From Linderina pennispora (taxonomy: Eukaryota; Kickxellomycota; Kickxellomycetes; Kickxellales; Kickxellaceae), in assembly GCF_002104995.1 (NCBI RefSeq), contig NW_024468289.1, forward strand, positions 1 to 64,000: DNA of 64,000 nt. Direction: 5' to 3'. Made by a program: the position numbers and the translations under genes. Positions 1 to 12,229 of this stretch are shown piece by piece (within the stretch, counting starts at the first letter, position 1; each line of letters begins with the position of its first letter). A model generated the notes under the pieces. That model did not search any database and was not told where the DNA came from. It worked only from the letters and a program-made list of their open reading frames with translations.

Positions 1-218
1 AAATATATCTATATTGAACATCATTGTGAGCTAAACTATATAAATTATCCCTCATGATGTATTATTATCTTATATATCAATGTTTATTTATAAATCAACC
101 CACTAAATATTGTTACAAATATTAAGTTATACATATCGTCTTTATCATTAAAGTTTACTTATTTTACCCTAAGTACGAGTATTCATGGTTATCATGGAAG
201 TATCTACTTTAGTATTTA

Positions 219-226
219 TTTTAAAA
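219..226. terminator. TTTTAAAA after the 230 gene
   Basis: Candidate 3'-end signal. It ends four bases before the stop codon's outer base. Confidence 0.5.
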
Positions 227-229
227 TCA

Positions 230-919
230 TTAGAACGTCCATAAACTAGATCGACGTCTTCTTGTATTTCCTACATTATTAGTTTGTCTATTCATTTCAT
301 TTAAATTGGACGATAACACATTGATAGCTTTTATCACTTCGTCGTGCATGTGGGTGATTTGCTTTACAATAGTTACCATAACATCATTGAAACGTTCCTT
401 AATCAAGTCCTTTATAGTAGTGTTCGTTTCGCGTATGTGGTTATTAAACATAGAAACACCATCCTCTACAGCACCCAGAATTTGCTCAGACATATCCTCG
501 AAAAAGAAGATATCGAAGTCATGATCTGTTACGCGTTTATACACACCGCCATTTGAAGTCGTTTTTTCGTCAATAGGTGGAACGAATATATTTTTCAAAC
601 AGAAAACACCATCCTTATCAAAAAGCATCTTACGAATTTTCTCAAAGCCGTCACGCATTTCCTTACGCACCTGCTCTAATATTAAATCTGCTTTCAAGTC
701 TCTTTCACCTCTATTAGTAAAATCCTCTTGGATATTTGCTGTTTGTTGATTAGTCTGACTCGTAGTTGAACAAGAACACGTAGAGGACACAGATGCTCTC
801 CGAGACGTCTTACCTCGTTCAGCCCTTACCTTACGCTTTGCCGGATCATGATAACCGCACCATTCTTGATTTGGCTTATATTTACACTGGCTACCATCTA
901 CTTTGATATGATTGCACAT
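230..919 (-). CDS. Zinc-motif protein with coiled C-terminal half
   Basis: The product is about 229 residues from the ATG at 919; the frame stays open further upstream, but nothing there looks like protein. The N-terminus has a compact Cys/His motif: a Cys-x2-His pair, then a Cys, then WCGYH after about ten residues. This type of small zinc-binding motif is common in large DNA viruses. A basic and Ser/Thr-rich linker follows, then a long helical part with heptad-like spacing from about residue 75. The same N-terminal motif recurs in the genes at 1054 and 26682, but the C-terminal part differs. Function is unknown; a DNA- or RNA-associated role is only inference. TTTTAAAA lies four bases past the stop. 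Confidence 0.7.
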   Translation of the reverse strand: MCNHIKVDGSQCKYKPNQEWCGYHDPAKRKVRAERGKTSRRASVSSTCSCSTTSQTNQQTANIQEDFTNRGERDLKADLILEQVRKEMRDGFEKIRKMLFDKDGVFCLKNIFVPPIDEKTTSNGGVYKRVTDHDFDIFFFEDMSEQILGAVEDGVSMFNNHIRETNTTIKDLIKERFNDVMVTIVKQITHMHDEVIKAINVLSSNLNEMNRQTNNVGNTRRRRSSLWTF

Positions 920-992
920 TTTTAATCGATAATACTTGGTAATTACTATATCTAATATCAGATTAATATTTACTAGCACCTGAAAACTTCAG

Positions 993-1000
993 TTTTAAAA
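993..1000. terminator. TTTTAAAA after the 1054 gene
   Basis: Candidate 3'-end signal, 53 bp downstream of the stop. It also lies upstream of the gene at 230-919, so its owner is not certain. Confidence 0.35.
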
Positions 1001-1053
1001 TTTATAGATGCATTTAATAATGAAATCATGCCTTTATTTTCATGTTTGTATTT

Positions 1054-1368
1054 TCATGCCTGTATTTTCATGGACTTAATCACATCCATCAACATCTCAA
1101 TCTGCACCTTCTGCTTCTCAACCTGGGCAACTAGTGCTTTGTTACGCTCAACCACTTCTTTCTTAGTGTCAACCTTCTTGCGCCCGACTTTGGATCCTTT
1201 CTCTAGACGATATCTCGCTCTTTCCTCCTTATCTAGATGAACCCAACACCATGAATAGTTATCAAGTTTCTTATTTGTACAAGGTCCTGTACCATTCAAC
1301 TTCTCTTTATTGCATGCTGGTCTGACCCTGTTGACCAGAGGCTTCGAGTTTATCTCCTCTTTATCCAT
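1054..1368 (-). CDS. Small zinc-motif protein with C-terminal coiled coil
   Basis: The product is about 104 residues from the ATG at 1368, which places the Cys motif close to the N-terminus. The motif is Cys, then GPC, then WCWVH. It is followed by a lysine/arginine-rich stretch and a helical tail ending LMDVIKSMKIQA. The tail matches that of the protein at 26682 (LMEIIKNIKVS), so the two are paralogues that share both the zinc motif and the coil. The coil suggests oligomerisation. The partner and the nucleic acid, if any, are unknown. Confidence 0.65.
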   Translation of the reverse strand: MDKEEINSKPLVNRVRPACNKEKLNGTGPCTNKKLDNYSWCWVHLDKEERARYRLEKGSKVGRKKVDTKKEVVERNKALVAQVEKQKVQIEMLMDVIKSMKIQA

Positions 1369-1849
1369 TGCAATGATTATTTTATAATAACGTACAATCA
1401 CTTATCAGGTATACATAATCATTAACCTTATTCTAGAACGGAACAATGAGTGACTCTCTGATTATAACTGTACAATACTATTTAGTAGTTACAGATGAAA
1501 CTATTATTCAATCGTGTTTATATTCAATTATCTTCCTAAACATATCCAGAGATACAATGTTGTGAACGAACTAACGCTCTTCAAAGTAATATTAAATCTT
1601 GAAAGTAATATTTATTAATATACTTGTAGTGAATGTAAATATATAGTCAAATAGATAGTCTCCAAGAATGTTATATCACAACTATGTATATCTCATATTA
1701 TTTTAAAATATTTCAGAAATTATCTCTGGTTGTTTCATGTAGTTCATAAATTTCTTTGTGTATCCATTCTTAAATTAGTAACAACTATCTTAAGTTCTAT
1801 TTATTTCGATTATATATCATTGTATACAATTACTTTCATTCTCATGTTT

Positions 1850-2300
1850 GATCTTGGTTTGTAATTCATCATCTTCTTTCAACATATGATATCTTCTTAT
1901 CTTATACTTCTTTAGATCTAAAGTGTAATATCTTAGATTGAAACTTGTTAGTATAATGTTAGAATATTTGATATTATGTAACACATCCATATACACAAAT
2001 CGTTCAAATATTCATTTCGTTTACACACATCTATTGTTCTCGGTGTTCGTGTGTTTGCTCAGATAAGCTTAAATGTCTTTATTATATTAATTGTCTTTCC
2101 GTTAAAATACCAATCAAGTTAATAATATCTCTATAATTTAACCTATTAAGAATATCCGAAACAAAAAGTAATTTTATAACACATTTGTATTTAAGATATA
2201 TCATACTCTATATGCCAATTTCTAGATAACTAACTTGATTACTCTCCTCGTTATGTAAAAAGTCTTTATAGTCTTTAACTATTTTACTAAATATTGTAAT
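1850..2300 (-). pseudogene. Decayed protein kinase gene, copy A
   Basis: Read on the minus strand, the segment near 1947-2060 gives a broken version of the kinase catalytic-loop region (LHNIKYSNI) followed by sequence parallel to the better preserved copy at 5035-5600. Stops and frameshifts occur every few dozen bases. The kinase assignment rests mainly on alignment to that other copy. No function can remain. Confidence 0.55.
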
Positions 2301-4022
2301 AATGAATTTTAACTATTATTTAAAACGTATCAACATTTGACTAATCAACCAATTGAATGTTATTAGTTAGAAGAACCATTATTAGTTTTTATCCAATAGA
2401 AGTCTTGATATATGAAGAGTAATATTAAAAATTATTTTCAAGTTGATTTCTCTATTTAATTGCAGGTGTGTTTATTGTCACTAAAATGAGCTGTGTGGTC
2501 CTATCACCAATAATCACAAAGATATATTCATCGATAACATCAACATTAATCTTTATTCTGTACTTACACACAATTACAGTTCTAGTTTAATATTATATAA
2601 ATTCAATAGTTTAATAAGATATTAATTAACCTCTAGCCAAGTTTGGAATAATATTTATTTTTAAAACGGGTATATCTCAATCAACTGTTAGTTTCTTATT
2701 TATGTATCTATTGTAATATACTTTTTGTGGTTGTTAAATATTAGTCTTATTTCCTTAATATTATCGAATATTCGCCAATTGTTGAATTAAAATTATTTGT
2801 CTACAAAATCTATCTGTATGTCTTAACTAACGATAACTGTATGTTGTAATTAACGATATTTGAATTTATAGATCAAATGCCAATATTTCTGCAAAGAAGT
2901 AATATTTATACAACTATCAATAACAGATATGGATCGTAGTCTTATCAAATATATTTAATGTGTATAATAAAAATGTGAAGATACTCATGAATAGAAAAAA
3001 TAAAATAACATACAAATTATTTATTGATATCGATAATATTTTATAATTATATATAATTTTATTTAGTAGTTGAAAATACTTACAATCAAACATAATCAAA
3101 GGATAAATAAAGTATGTTTTACTAATGTGTTGATGGTACTTAATAAGTTTATCTTATAACACACTATTGATTATATTAACAACGAAACTAAGATAATGTT
3201 TGCATAGATATTTATTTCTTTATATAACTTATCTTAATATCTATATTCTGTCTAAAGTTGTGAAATTATTGTGTTATCTAAAAATATGTTATTTGTCATT
3301 CGGTATTTAAATATAAAATTCATTGTATAAGATTTATTATTTTTCATATCTTGAAATATATTTACATAAATTATTAAAAGTTAGCTTATACAATAAACTT
3401 CTCTTATTGTTATTTAAAATATATGTTAATAGTATAATTATTTTGTACTCTATATATTTATCGTTGTTGTATGTATATATATTCTAGATACATATTTGTT
3501 ATATTATACTAAATTATTGGTTGTAACAAATATTCTAACTAGATTAATATACACATTGGTATCTTATTGTCTCTATTTATTGTAATTAACTGTTAGTCCA
3601 TAATTACGATATGACTTTAATAACGAATATTGGTAATTTAATAAGCTATGTGTCTAAAAGTATAACATAATAACGATATCAAGCTCATTTGTATATACAA
3701 ATATTTATTGTCAGTAGCTGTCTTACAAGTTATGCTGGTATTCTTTACAATTACACACATTGTTGTCTTTCTCTTCATACAAAATTCATAAGTTAATTAG
3801 AGAGAGAAACGTATGTTGACATTAGTCTTTTAAAAGGAACTCTAATTTATATGTAACAGTATTATAATTATATCACTATCATATTTTGTCATCTTTAATG
3901 TTGAATGTAAATATCAATAGTGATTCTTCTTTGTTTATATTAGTTATTTATAATATTTAACGTTGCTGCTATACATAAAAATATTATTGAACTTTTGTAA
4001 CTTTTACGGCTAGTTTGATTTC

Positions 4023-4060
4023 GAACAAAATGTATCTTTAAAACAAAATGTATCTTTAGA
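4023..4060. repeat. Short direct repeats, unit A
   Basis: Two imperfect copies of AACAAAATGTATCTTT lie side by side. They occupy the same place as the three-copy array in unit C and the array in unit B, just before a shared GATGATTG landmark. Confidence 0.55.
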
Positions 4061-5034
4061 TAAAATACCAATGTGTCATTGTCAGCTTGATGATTGCTTT
4101 ACATAACCGATATTTGACAAATTATTAGTAACATTCCAATTATATATAAACTAGTTATTATATAATATGTAAGCTATAATATTATGTTCTAAACATACAC
4201 ACAAAAACCTTTGAATAATAACTTGTGCACACATCTTGTTTAAATTGGAAAAATATTTTATACAACATGTTTCTATTTATCTTATGTTCGATTGTACATT
4301 TCATATTGTTTATATTTTGGATTTCATAGTTCTAACACAGCAGTATACAACAATATCCAAATCATCTTACTAGACGATATTTATTTTTACGTAACCTATC
4401 AACGCTCATGATATATTTCAAAAGTATAAAAATAAAATATTCGCTGAACATTGTAATAAATATAAGAAATTATCTAAACTATGTTATTGATGTCCATTAA
4501 TCATACTTTCTATTATTTTTAAAAATATGTTACAAATCTAGATAATACTCAACGAATAGGTACATTTGTTCAATAATATTTTTCTTTAACATTTGTCAAA
4601 TTTATTTATTTTACTAGATGATAATAGTCTTCCATTCGAAAAATAACTAAAAATTTAAAATATATAAAATTACAACAAAGGAGATATATTATTTCAATAA
4701 TGAATATATAAAATTAATTTATATGAAAGGTAGTTTATTATCTGATAAATATCATTCAATAATGTTTTATAACAACGTCAAATACTAATATTTCATAAGT
4801 TCATCGGATTTGTATATACAATAGTTGACCTTAGCACTAGTGTGTGTTCTTCTAGAAGCTGCTTCTATCACTTGTGGTCATCGCCATATAAAGGTGTTGA
4901 TGCATTTTATAAATTTATTCGTATATCTGACACACATTCTTTAATTTGTAATAACTATCCAAAAATATATTTATTTCGATTATATTTGTATACAATGATA
5001 TGAAATTATTTTTATTCTTATGTTTTGATTTTTG

Positions 5035-5600
5035 TTTCCACATCTTCATCATCTTCAATAGATTCATATGGTATCTCCCCATCGTTATATATCTATCACA
5101 CCGAAAGAGTACCAGTCTGTTGAACGATTACTTTTCCTCGAAGTAGAGATAGAGAACACCATCTTATACTTCCTTCAAATTCAACCTTATTCACCCATCC
5201 AAAGTCTAATATCTTAAGTTGAAGATTGTTAGTATAATGTTAGAACATTTGATATTATTATGTAACACACCCATGTTATGCATGTACCGCAATCCTTCAA
5301 ATACTCCTTTCGTCCACATACATCTATTGTCCTCCGTAGTCCTATGATTGCTCAGATAAGATCTCTATTATTGGACAGTTCTAACAGGAGGTCATTGTCC
5401 TCGGTTAAGATACCAATCAACTTGATAATATTTATGTGATTTAATTTCTTAAGAATATCTACTCATGGGAATCTGGAACAAAAAAGCATTTCACAGCACA
5501 TTTGTATTTACGATATAAATATATCATACTCAGTGAGCCAATTACTAGACGACTAATTTGATTACTTGTCGCGTTATGTAAAAAGTCTTTGTAGTCCTCA
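5035..5600 (-). pseudogene. Decayed protein kinase gene, copy B
   Basis: Minus-strand reading gives, in order but in different frames: an N-lobe-like piece (YKDFLHNATS), a subdomain V-like piece (LIGILTEDNDLLLELSN), a catalytic loop (MGVLHNNIKCSNI, where active kinases have HRDxKxxN), and a DFG-like LDFGW followed by VNKVEFEGS. Several frameshifts and stops separate the pieces. The catalytic Asp is already Asn, so the parent may have been a pseudokinase, or the change may be decay. Related remnants are at 1850 and 10340. Confidence 0.7.
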
Positions 5601-7029
5601 ACTATTATAATAATGAAAATCAGGTATTATATAAATATTTAATTATAGATAAAACTTGTTAGTTGTGAGAACCATTATTAGTTTGTCTAATAAGATAGAT
5701 ATGAACAGTAATATTAAATATTATCATCAAGATTGCAGGAAGATCTATTATTACTAAATTGAGTTGTGTAATTCTGTCACCAATAATCACAACAATATTT
5801 TAAAACAAACAATAATATCATATAAATCTAAGAAATGCTATTTCAATAAGATATTATCTAATCTCTGACTCAATTTGGAATCAAGAATCTTTTATATATT
5901 TTTATCAAATATTTGGCAACTGTCGAATTAAAATCATTGTTGTTTATAAAATCTATCTTATGACATGACAAACAACATCTATATGTCGCAAATAACGATA
6001 TCTGTATGTCAGAACTAACAATATTTTACAAATTAAATACTAATATTTTTATATAATTTTACAACTATTAATAAAAATCATAGCCTCATTATATTTGATG
6101 CATGGATGAAAATCATGAACATGTCAATATCTATTTAGCGATCAACTTCAGAAATAGAATCTATACATGATATTATATAGTAGTTAAAGATTTGAGTGAT
6201 AATAGTTACATTCGAACAGAAATAAAAGAAAGATAAAATATATTCAAAAAATAAAAACATATCTTTATGATATATTCTACTAAGTTAGAACTTAATAAGT
6301 TTATATTACAACATACCATTGGTTATGTTAACATCAGAAATAAATATTAATATAATTTGAGTTTTAGCATGATATCTATATTTGTCTAAAGTTATAAATT
6401 TCTTGTTATTTGTCATATTATAATATGTTTGATAGTTTCAATGATGTTTAGGTGAACTTAAAAATTAATTATTATAAAGGTTTATTATTTTCACATGTTA
6501 CAATGGTTTATATAAACTATTAATTCTTAACTTACATAACACATAGAACAATGAGCTTCTTTTTGAAATAATTGTCATTGTTGTATATCCTAGATACATA
6601 TTTGTTATAACATATGATAATATAATGCCATTGCTTGTGACTTAAACATTTCAATATTCTATCTAGATTAATATACACATTGATATCTTCTCTTTCTCTA
6701 TTTATTACAATGATGCTGTTAGTTCATGACTGTGATATAACTTTAATAACGAACATTGGTGGTTAAATAAATTATGTGTTACGAAAATATATTATAATAA
6801 TCATATAAGTTATGCTAATAATTTTACAATTACACACATTGTTAGCTTTATGCAAATATCACCCATAAAATTCATAAGTTAATTACAATATATCAGTGTT
6901 TTAAAAGAAATATACAATCATACTCAGAAGTATTGTAATTATATCGTAATCATATTGTTGCCATCATGATTTGTCATCTTTAATAATTTATATTAAAGTT
7001 TTATAACTTTTCGCAGTTAGTTTGTTTTC

Positions 7030-7083
7030 GAACAAAATGTACATTTGAACAAAATATGTCTTTTTAAACAAAAGATGTCTTTG
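7030..7083. repeat. Short direct repeats, unit B
   Basis: Three imperfect copies of a roughly 17-bp element containing AACAAAAT and TGTCTTT lie in front of TCAGTCTGATGATTG. Spacing is less regular than in unit C. Confidence 0.5.
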
Positions 7084-7620
7084 TCAGTCTGATGATTGTA
7101 TTGCATAACCGAGACTTGACACACTATTGGATTATTGATATCATTACAACTATATCATATCCGTTATTTACAAATTTAAAAATATTTAATTTACAATCTG
7201 TGAACTATAATGTTATGTTCCTAAAGTTCTATACATTTCATATCTTGTATTTGTTTAGACCATATCTTAGTTTTTATAGGAAACACAACAGTATATAACA
7301 ATATATCTGAATATCTAACATTACTAAACAATATTTCGATAGTGAATAATGAATCAGTCCAATTAGTGTTATGATCGATTATATTTCCATCACTGAAAAT
7401 TTTAATAAATATAAGAACTTATAATTAGTCCTTTAAAATATATTACAAATGGATATGTTTTATATAAGCTAATGATACTATCTATCCTTTAATATATGTA
7501 CTTAATAACTTACTACTGGATGATGATTTAAACTATCTAAAATTACGACAAAAGATAAATTAAAATAAGTAATGGCAATGAATATATACCTTTTGACAAA
7601 TACAACTTGAAGATTTAGTT

Positions 7621-8576
7621 TATAACAAGAAGTACTTAATATTCTAGAAAGGATTATTTATTGTCAAAAGATGTGGTAGTAAACTTGGACTGAATTAACT
7701 ATTATAATAGTTAACATTGAGTATTATATAATTTTGATTAAGATATGATATAAAAACTTACATAATAGTAGTAACTGAAACAACAAATAGTATTTATAAG
7801 CGCGAAGAGTATTGTCAATGCAAAATATTAATTAGTAATGACCTATAATGTAGATAAGTATATAAAGATAGACTCAGGAATTTAAATGTAGTATATGACA
7901 AGATAAATATTAAATTGGAACACATGAAAGACTTGAGAGGTGAATTTAAGTTAATATATTTGTCAAGAGGATGACAATAATATTATTTAATTTATTGATA
8001 ATAACTAGTTCAACAACATATACAACAATGTACAAAAAGATCATATACAATAATGGAAAGGACTATATACGGTTATAAACATGAAGTTACCAATCGAGTA
8101 GAAACTGACAATTGGTCTAATTGCACAAATTTCAATAATGGTATTTCAACAATATTATTTATTTATATATGTGAACACACCTTGCTGCTTTATTTTAAAA
8201 TAATCGTTCTTGGTGAGGTACGAAATGTTTGAATAATTATGATTATTTTAAACTCACATGGTGTTGATGTTATCAAGATCCAAATGTTCACAAAATGTAT
8301 CCTAACTATTTCTTATTTAGGACGAATCTATTATCTCAACCCTTTATCTTATTATCGATAAAAATAAAATGAGGCTATCGAAGTGACGTAAAAAAGTAAA
8401 GGTATTTGGATAACATGTTTCAAATTATTTAGATTCTTTGTTCGATGTTGGTCATCAAAGGAAGAATTGCACTCATTGCACAATTATCATATAAATTCAA
8501 GTATTTAATGAATCTAATACAAATATTAAATATAACAATTGAGCAACTTGATATAAAAAATAATTAAGTAGAGTCA
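7621..8576. other. AT-rich gap, nothing recognised
   Basis: I see no credible gene, repeat copy or RNA here. TTTTAAAA near 8191 may mark a lost gene end. The last 100 bases must hold the promoter of the gene at 8577. Confidence 0.5.
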
Positions 8577-9149
8577 ATGTCGCTAGGTGATAAGGTAAGT
8601 TTATACAAAACTCCTCCTGAAGATTTGTATCGTGATTTCGGTGGTAAATTAAAAACCTGTTATGATGGTAATGGCATTCTATTTAGATCCCTTGAAGAGT
8701 GGAATGCTTATCCGTACAAAGAGGCTATATTGAAACAGATCGATGAACTTAGATTATTCCTTAGAACAAAGTCTAGCAGATGGTGGTATGGAACTAGATC
8801 CGAAGCCGGTATGTCTCCAGGAAACATTGTTACACCGATTATTACCTGTTGTTCTATGGACATAAGAATCTTGATAGAATATATTTGTGAAGGTATCCGT
8901 GGTTCCAAGATTAATCTTCATATGCCACAAAGTATCATCTGCACTGATCTAGGCCGCTCTCTTGCTAATGATTTTCTTTCAATCAAATCACACAGTAAAT
9001 TAGTTTTTTGTCATACTTTCTTAACATACCACAGTTTGATAGTCAATGGAAACAAACTCATAGGAGTAACAAACTGGAAATACGCTGGATATTATTCGGT
9101 GGAGTTTGATGATGTTATTTATCGTTACATCAATCATGGTGGTATTTAA
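8577..9149 (+). CDS. APH-like C-lobe protein, catalytic residues lost
   Basis: This 190-residue protein has the layout of the C-terminal lobe of the fungal aminoglycoside-phosphotransferase-like family. KLVFCHTFLTYHSLIV stands where that family has a catalytic HGDLxxxNI loop, and IGVTNWKYAGYY stands where it has GIIDWExAGxxP. Both metal/catalytic positions are therefore changed: His-Gly-Asp to His-Thr-Phe, and the Asp of DWE to Asn. No N-lobe precedes it. The paralogue at 54766 carries the same substitutions, so the loss is conserved rather than random. It is probably a non-catalytic binder or decoy (inference). It is the only intact gene between 1.4 and 14 kb. Confidence 0.75.
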   Translation: MSLGDKVSLYKTPPEDLYRDFGGKLKTCYDGNGILFRSLEEWNAYPYKEAILKQIDELRLFLRTKSSRWWYGTRSEAGMSPGNIVTPIITCCSMDIRILIEYICEGIRGSKINLHMPQSIICTDLGRSLANDFLSIKSHSKLVFCHTFLTYHSLIVNGNKLIGVTNWKYAGYYSVEFDDVIYRYINHGGI

Positions 9150-9989
9150 AAATATAATGTATGTGGTTTATATTATTGTATAAGTATTAATAGTGGCAAC
9201 AGAGAGTATCAACAATACGTCACAAATTTATAACCGTATAAATACTTTACAAATATCGCGAATTAAATTCATTCAATCAAGTCGAATATGATGATCGACT
9301 AATATATAGTTATAAAAATATCTAATACTATATTAAAACTTAGACAAAAGGATAAATTTGTCTCTTAATAGTCATCGAGTATATATTAATTTAGTACTAG
9401 ATGATAATTTTCTATTCTTTTAAAATCATTAAACGAAATAAATCAAATCAGTGAGTTATTAAATATTGTTATAGATGTGTTAATAGATGTGTTATTCCAT
9501 GTCAATAGATTTATCGATATGGAAGGTTAGCTCAGTAAAGCAAACGATATACTAATAACATAAAATAATTTAAACGATGATAATAACTTGGATTTGTGAT
9601 TAATAATATTTATAGTTGATGATTTTTAAGATAAACTGGTATATTCTTGCTATTAATAGTTATAGTGTCTTATCATATAAATTCAAAATATATATTTTAA
9701 ATAAACATAGAATATCATGGTAATATTATTGAAAATAACAAGAACAAATAAAACACAATCTGAAAAATATTCTTTATCACAAAATATAACTTTTTATGAC
9801 TCATATATTTTTAAGATAAAATACAGTTTTGTCGGATATACATTACAGACTTAATTTTTTACATTGTTGTTATTAGTATAAAACATGTAACAGAAAGAGT
9901 GTTATTTATATTGTAAAAGAATGTCTATTTGATATTTATTTCAGGCACCATATAGTTTTAAGTTTAGTATGAGAATAACTAGCGATAGT
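9150..9989. other. AT-rich gap with repeat traces
   Basis: There is no gene. The piece near 9190-9260 (AGAGAGTATCAACAATACG, then TACTTTACAAATAT) resembles parts near 10080 and 13580. A block near 9390-9430 resembles the end landmark of the 3-kb units. Confidence 0.45.
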
Positions 9990-10300
9990 AGTATCTTTGG
10001 CTTAATAGATAAAGAAACATTTCTGCTGAAGGAGATGTACCAAAGCAAAGTTCTGTTTCAGTCCAAATATTGTTATATTAAGACTTTACAAATATTAGCA
10101 ATTCCAATCATTAAAAGATGATGACACATTATATATTCCAGAAATACATATTTTACCAACAAAGATGCAAATATGATATATTGATCCGATTGAGTATTAT
10201 GAACGATTAGTATAGAAAGATAGTGTTAATTATGGAATGAATATATTTGATATGAGCAGACAAGGACTGAAGAAACTTAAAGATTGCATGACCACATAAC
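9990..10300 (+). pseudogene. Remnant of an unknown gene, first copy
   Basis: Plus-strand reading gives protein-like pieces broken by stops: YIDPIEYYERLV, then KDSVNYGMNIFDMSRQGLKK. The first piece matches HITFAPIEYYECLV near 13740. The family is not recognised. Confidence 0.45.
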
Positions 10301-10339
10301 GAAAGTATATCACTGGAGTAATGAATAAAACATCTTTGA

Positions 10340-10570
10340 TAGTTCATGCTTCAAGGTTTCCATTATCGGATACTTCTAACAGGAAATAATTGTCTTGTCT
10401 TTCCGTTAAAATACCAATCAAATCGATAATATGTAGTTCATGAAATATGAAACGAAAAGTATCTTTACAACACATTTGTATTTAGGATATAAATATATCA
10501 TGTTCTGTGTGCCAATTTCTAGACAACTAACTTGATACTCGTCGCGTTATGTAAAAAATCTCTGTAATCT
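10340..10570 (-). pseudogene. Decayed protein kinase gene, copy C
   Basis: Only the N-lobe side is readable. DYRDFLHNATS parallels copy B. IIDLIGILTERQDNYFLL followed by EVSDNGNLEA matches the kinase hinge region pattern (Leu-x-Gly, then Leu-Leu-Glu, then Gly-x-Leu). Frameshifts separate the two pieces, and the catalytic half is missing or unreadable. Confidence 0.6.
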
Positions 10571-12178
10571 TTACCTATTTTACTAAATATTTAACTATTA
10601 CTTAAACCAATATTTGACTAAGTTGAGGGTTATTGGTTAGGAGAATCATCATTAGTTTTTGTCCAATAGCATATATGAACGGTAATAATAAAATTATCAT
10701 CAAGTTCCAATTGCAGAGGGTCTATTATCACTAAAATGAGCTGTATAATTCTGTCACCAATAATCACAATAATATTTTTTAATACTAACATTAATCTTTA
10801 TTCTACACGAATACGTTTAATATTACATAAATCCAAGAAATACTGTTTAATAAAATATTAACTAACCTCTAACTTAATTTGGAATAATATTTTAACTTTA
10901 TTATTTTGTGTGTTTATTTCATATTAGTCTTAGTTCTTTAATCTTATTAAATATTTACCAATTGTTGAATTGAAATCATTGTTGTCTACGAAATGTATCT
11001 ATATGTCATAACTATCAATATGTTGTAATTAACGGTAACTATATTTATAGATCAAATACTAATTAAAGAAAATAATATTTATACGAATATCGATAAATTC
11101 AGTGATATGAATCATAGTCTCATCAAATATATTTAATGTGTAGAATGAAGATCATGATCACGACAATATCCATTTGCGACTCAACTTCAGAAAATCTAAA
11201 GATCCTCATAAATAGAAAAATAAAACAACATACAGATTAAAAATTCTAAAATGTATCAACAGCTTATTTTTCGATATCAATAATGTTTTATGAATATATA
11301 AGTTCCATATATGAAGTATATTTTATTAATATATTGATGCTGATTAATAAGTTTATCTTACAACACCCTATTGAATATATTAACATCGAAATAAATATAA
11401 ATATTGATATTTGCATACATATTAATATAATTTGACTTTTAACTTAATATCTATTTTGTCCAAACTTGTGAAATTATTATCTTATCTAAAACATGTTATT
11501 TTTGTGATATTTATATGAATTATCAAAAATTAATTTACATAACACATAGAGCAATAAGCTTCTTTTACTTAAAATATATATTAATAAAATAGTTATCATT
11601 GTTGTGAGTATTGTATATCCTAGATACATATTTGTTACATTATACTATATTATTGGTTGGAACTTAAACAAACTACTATTTCACCTAGATTGACACCGCA
11701 TTGATATTTTATTTTCTATATTTGTTGTAAGGAACAGTTAGTCTATGTTTGCGATATAACTTTGACAACGAACATTAGTGGTTTAATAAAATCTGTGTTA
11801 CAAAATTATAACATAATAATATCAAGCTTATAGATTGTGGTTTGTACAAATATCTGTTATCAATATCTGTCTTACATGTCATGCTGGTATCTTTACAACT
11901 ACACATATTGTTAGCTTTCTCCAAAATATCACACACAACGTCATAAGTCAATTAGATGCCTTTTCAAGATAGAGAAATGTATGTTGACATGTTTTTGTTA
12001 CTTTAATATATACCTAACAGACATAAATATCAACGGTGATTCTTGTTCGTATATATCTTATAAAGATGTTGAGTTAGTTATTTATATTTTAAGTATTTGT
12101 CATTGTCTGTCTTGAAACATGTATCTCTTCATAAAAATATTATTAAACTTTTGTAACTTTTGAAAGTAGTTTGTTTTT

Positions 12179-12229
12179 GAACGAAATGTGTCTTTGAACA
12201 AAATATGTCTTTGAACAAAATGCGTCTTT
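12179..12229. repeat. Three 17-bp direct repeats
   Basis: Three head-to-tail copies of GAACAAAATATGTCTTT (12179-12195, 12196-12212, 12213-12229) differ at a few positions. Because 17 is not a multiple of three and the surroundings are non-coding, a DNA-level role is possible, or they may be a chance slippage product inherited by all units. Confidence 0.65.

Larger units (their letters stand above)
1500..4700. repeat. Diverged 3-kb repeat, unit A
   Basis: This is the first of three large repeat units, recognised by landmarks in the same order: ACCAATCAAGTTAATAATAT near 2110, CACATTTGTATTTAAGATAT near 2183, GTTATGCTGGTATTC near 3731, a pair of 17-bp repeats near 4023, GATGATTG near 4090 and CTAGATGATAATAGTCTTC near 4614. 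The corresponding positions in B are about 5410 to 7515, and in C about 10420 to 12893. Identity is patchy, with many small insertions and deletions. Apart from a kinase remnant it contains no gene that I can support. Confidence 0.7.
4870..7620. repeat. Diverged 3-kb repeat, unit B
   Basis: This is the second copy of the large repeat. It follows unit A almost directly, so A and B form a tandem pair. It keeps the best preserved kinase remnant of the three. From about 5700 to 7600 it is pure AT-rich sequence without a credible gene; the open frames there have random-looking, Ile/Tyr/Leu-rich products. Confidence 0.65.

Noticed and set aside
7092-7298. 68-residue frame in unit B
   Set aside because: Tyr/Ile/Leu-rich composition expected from random AT-rich DNA; not preserved in units A or C.
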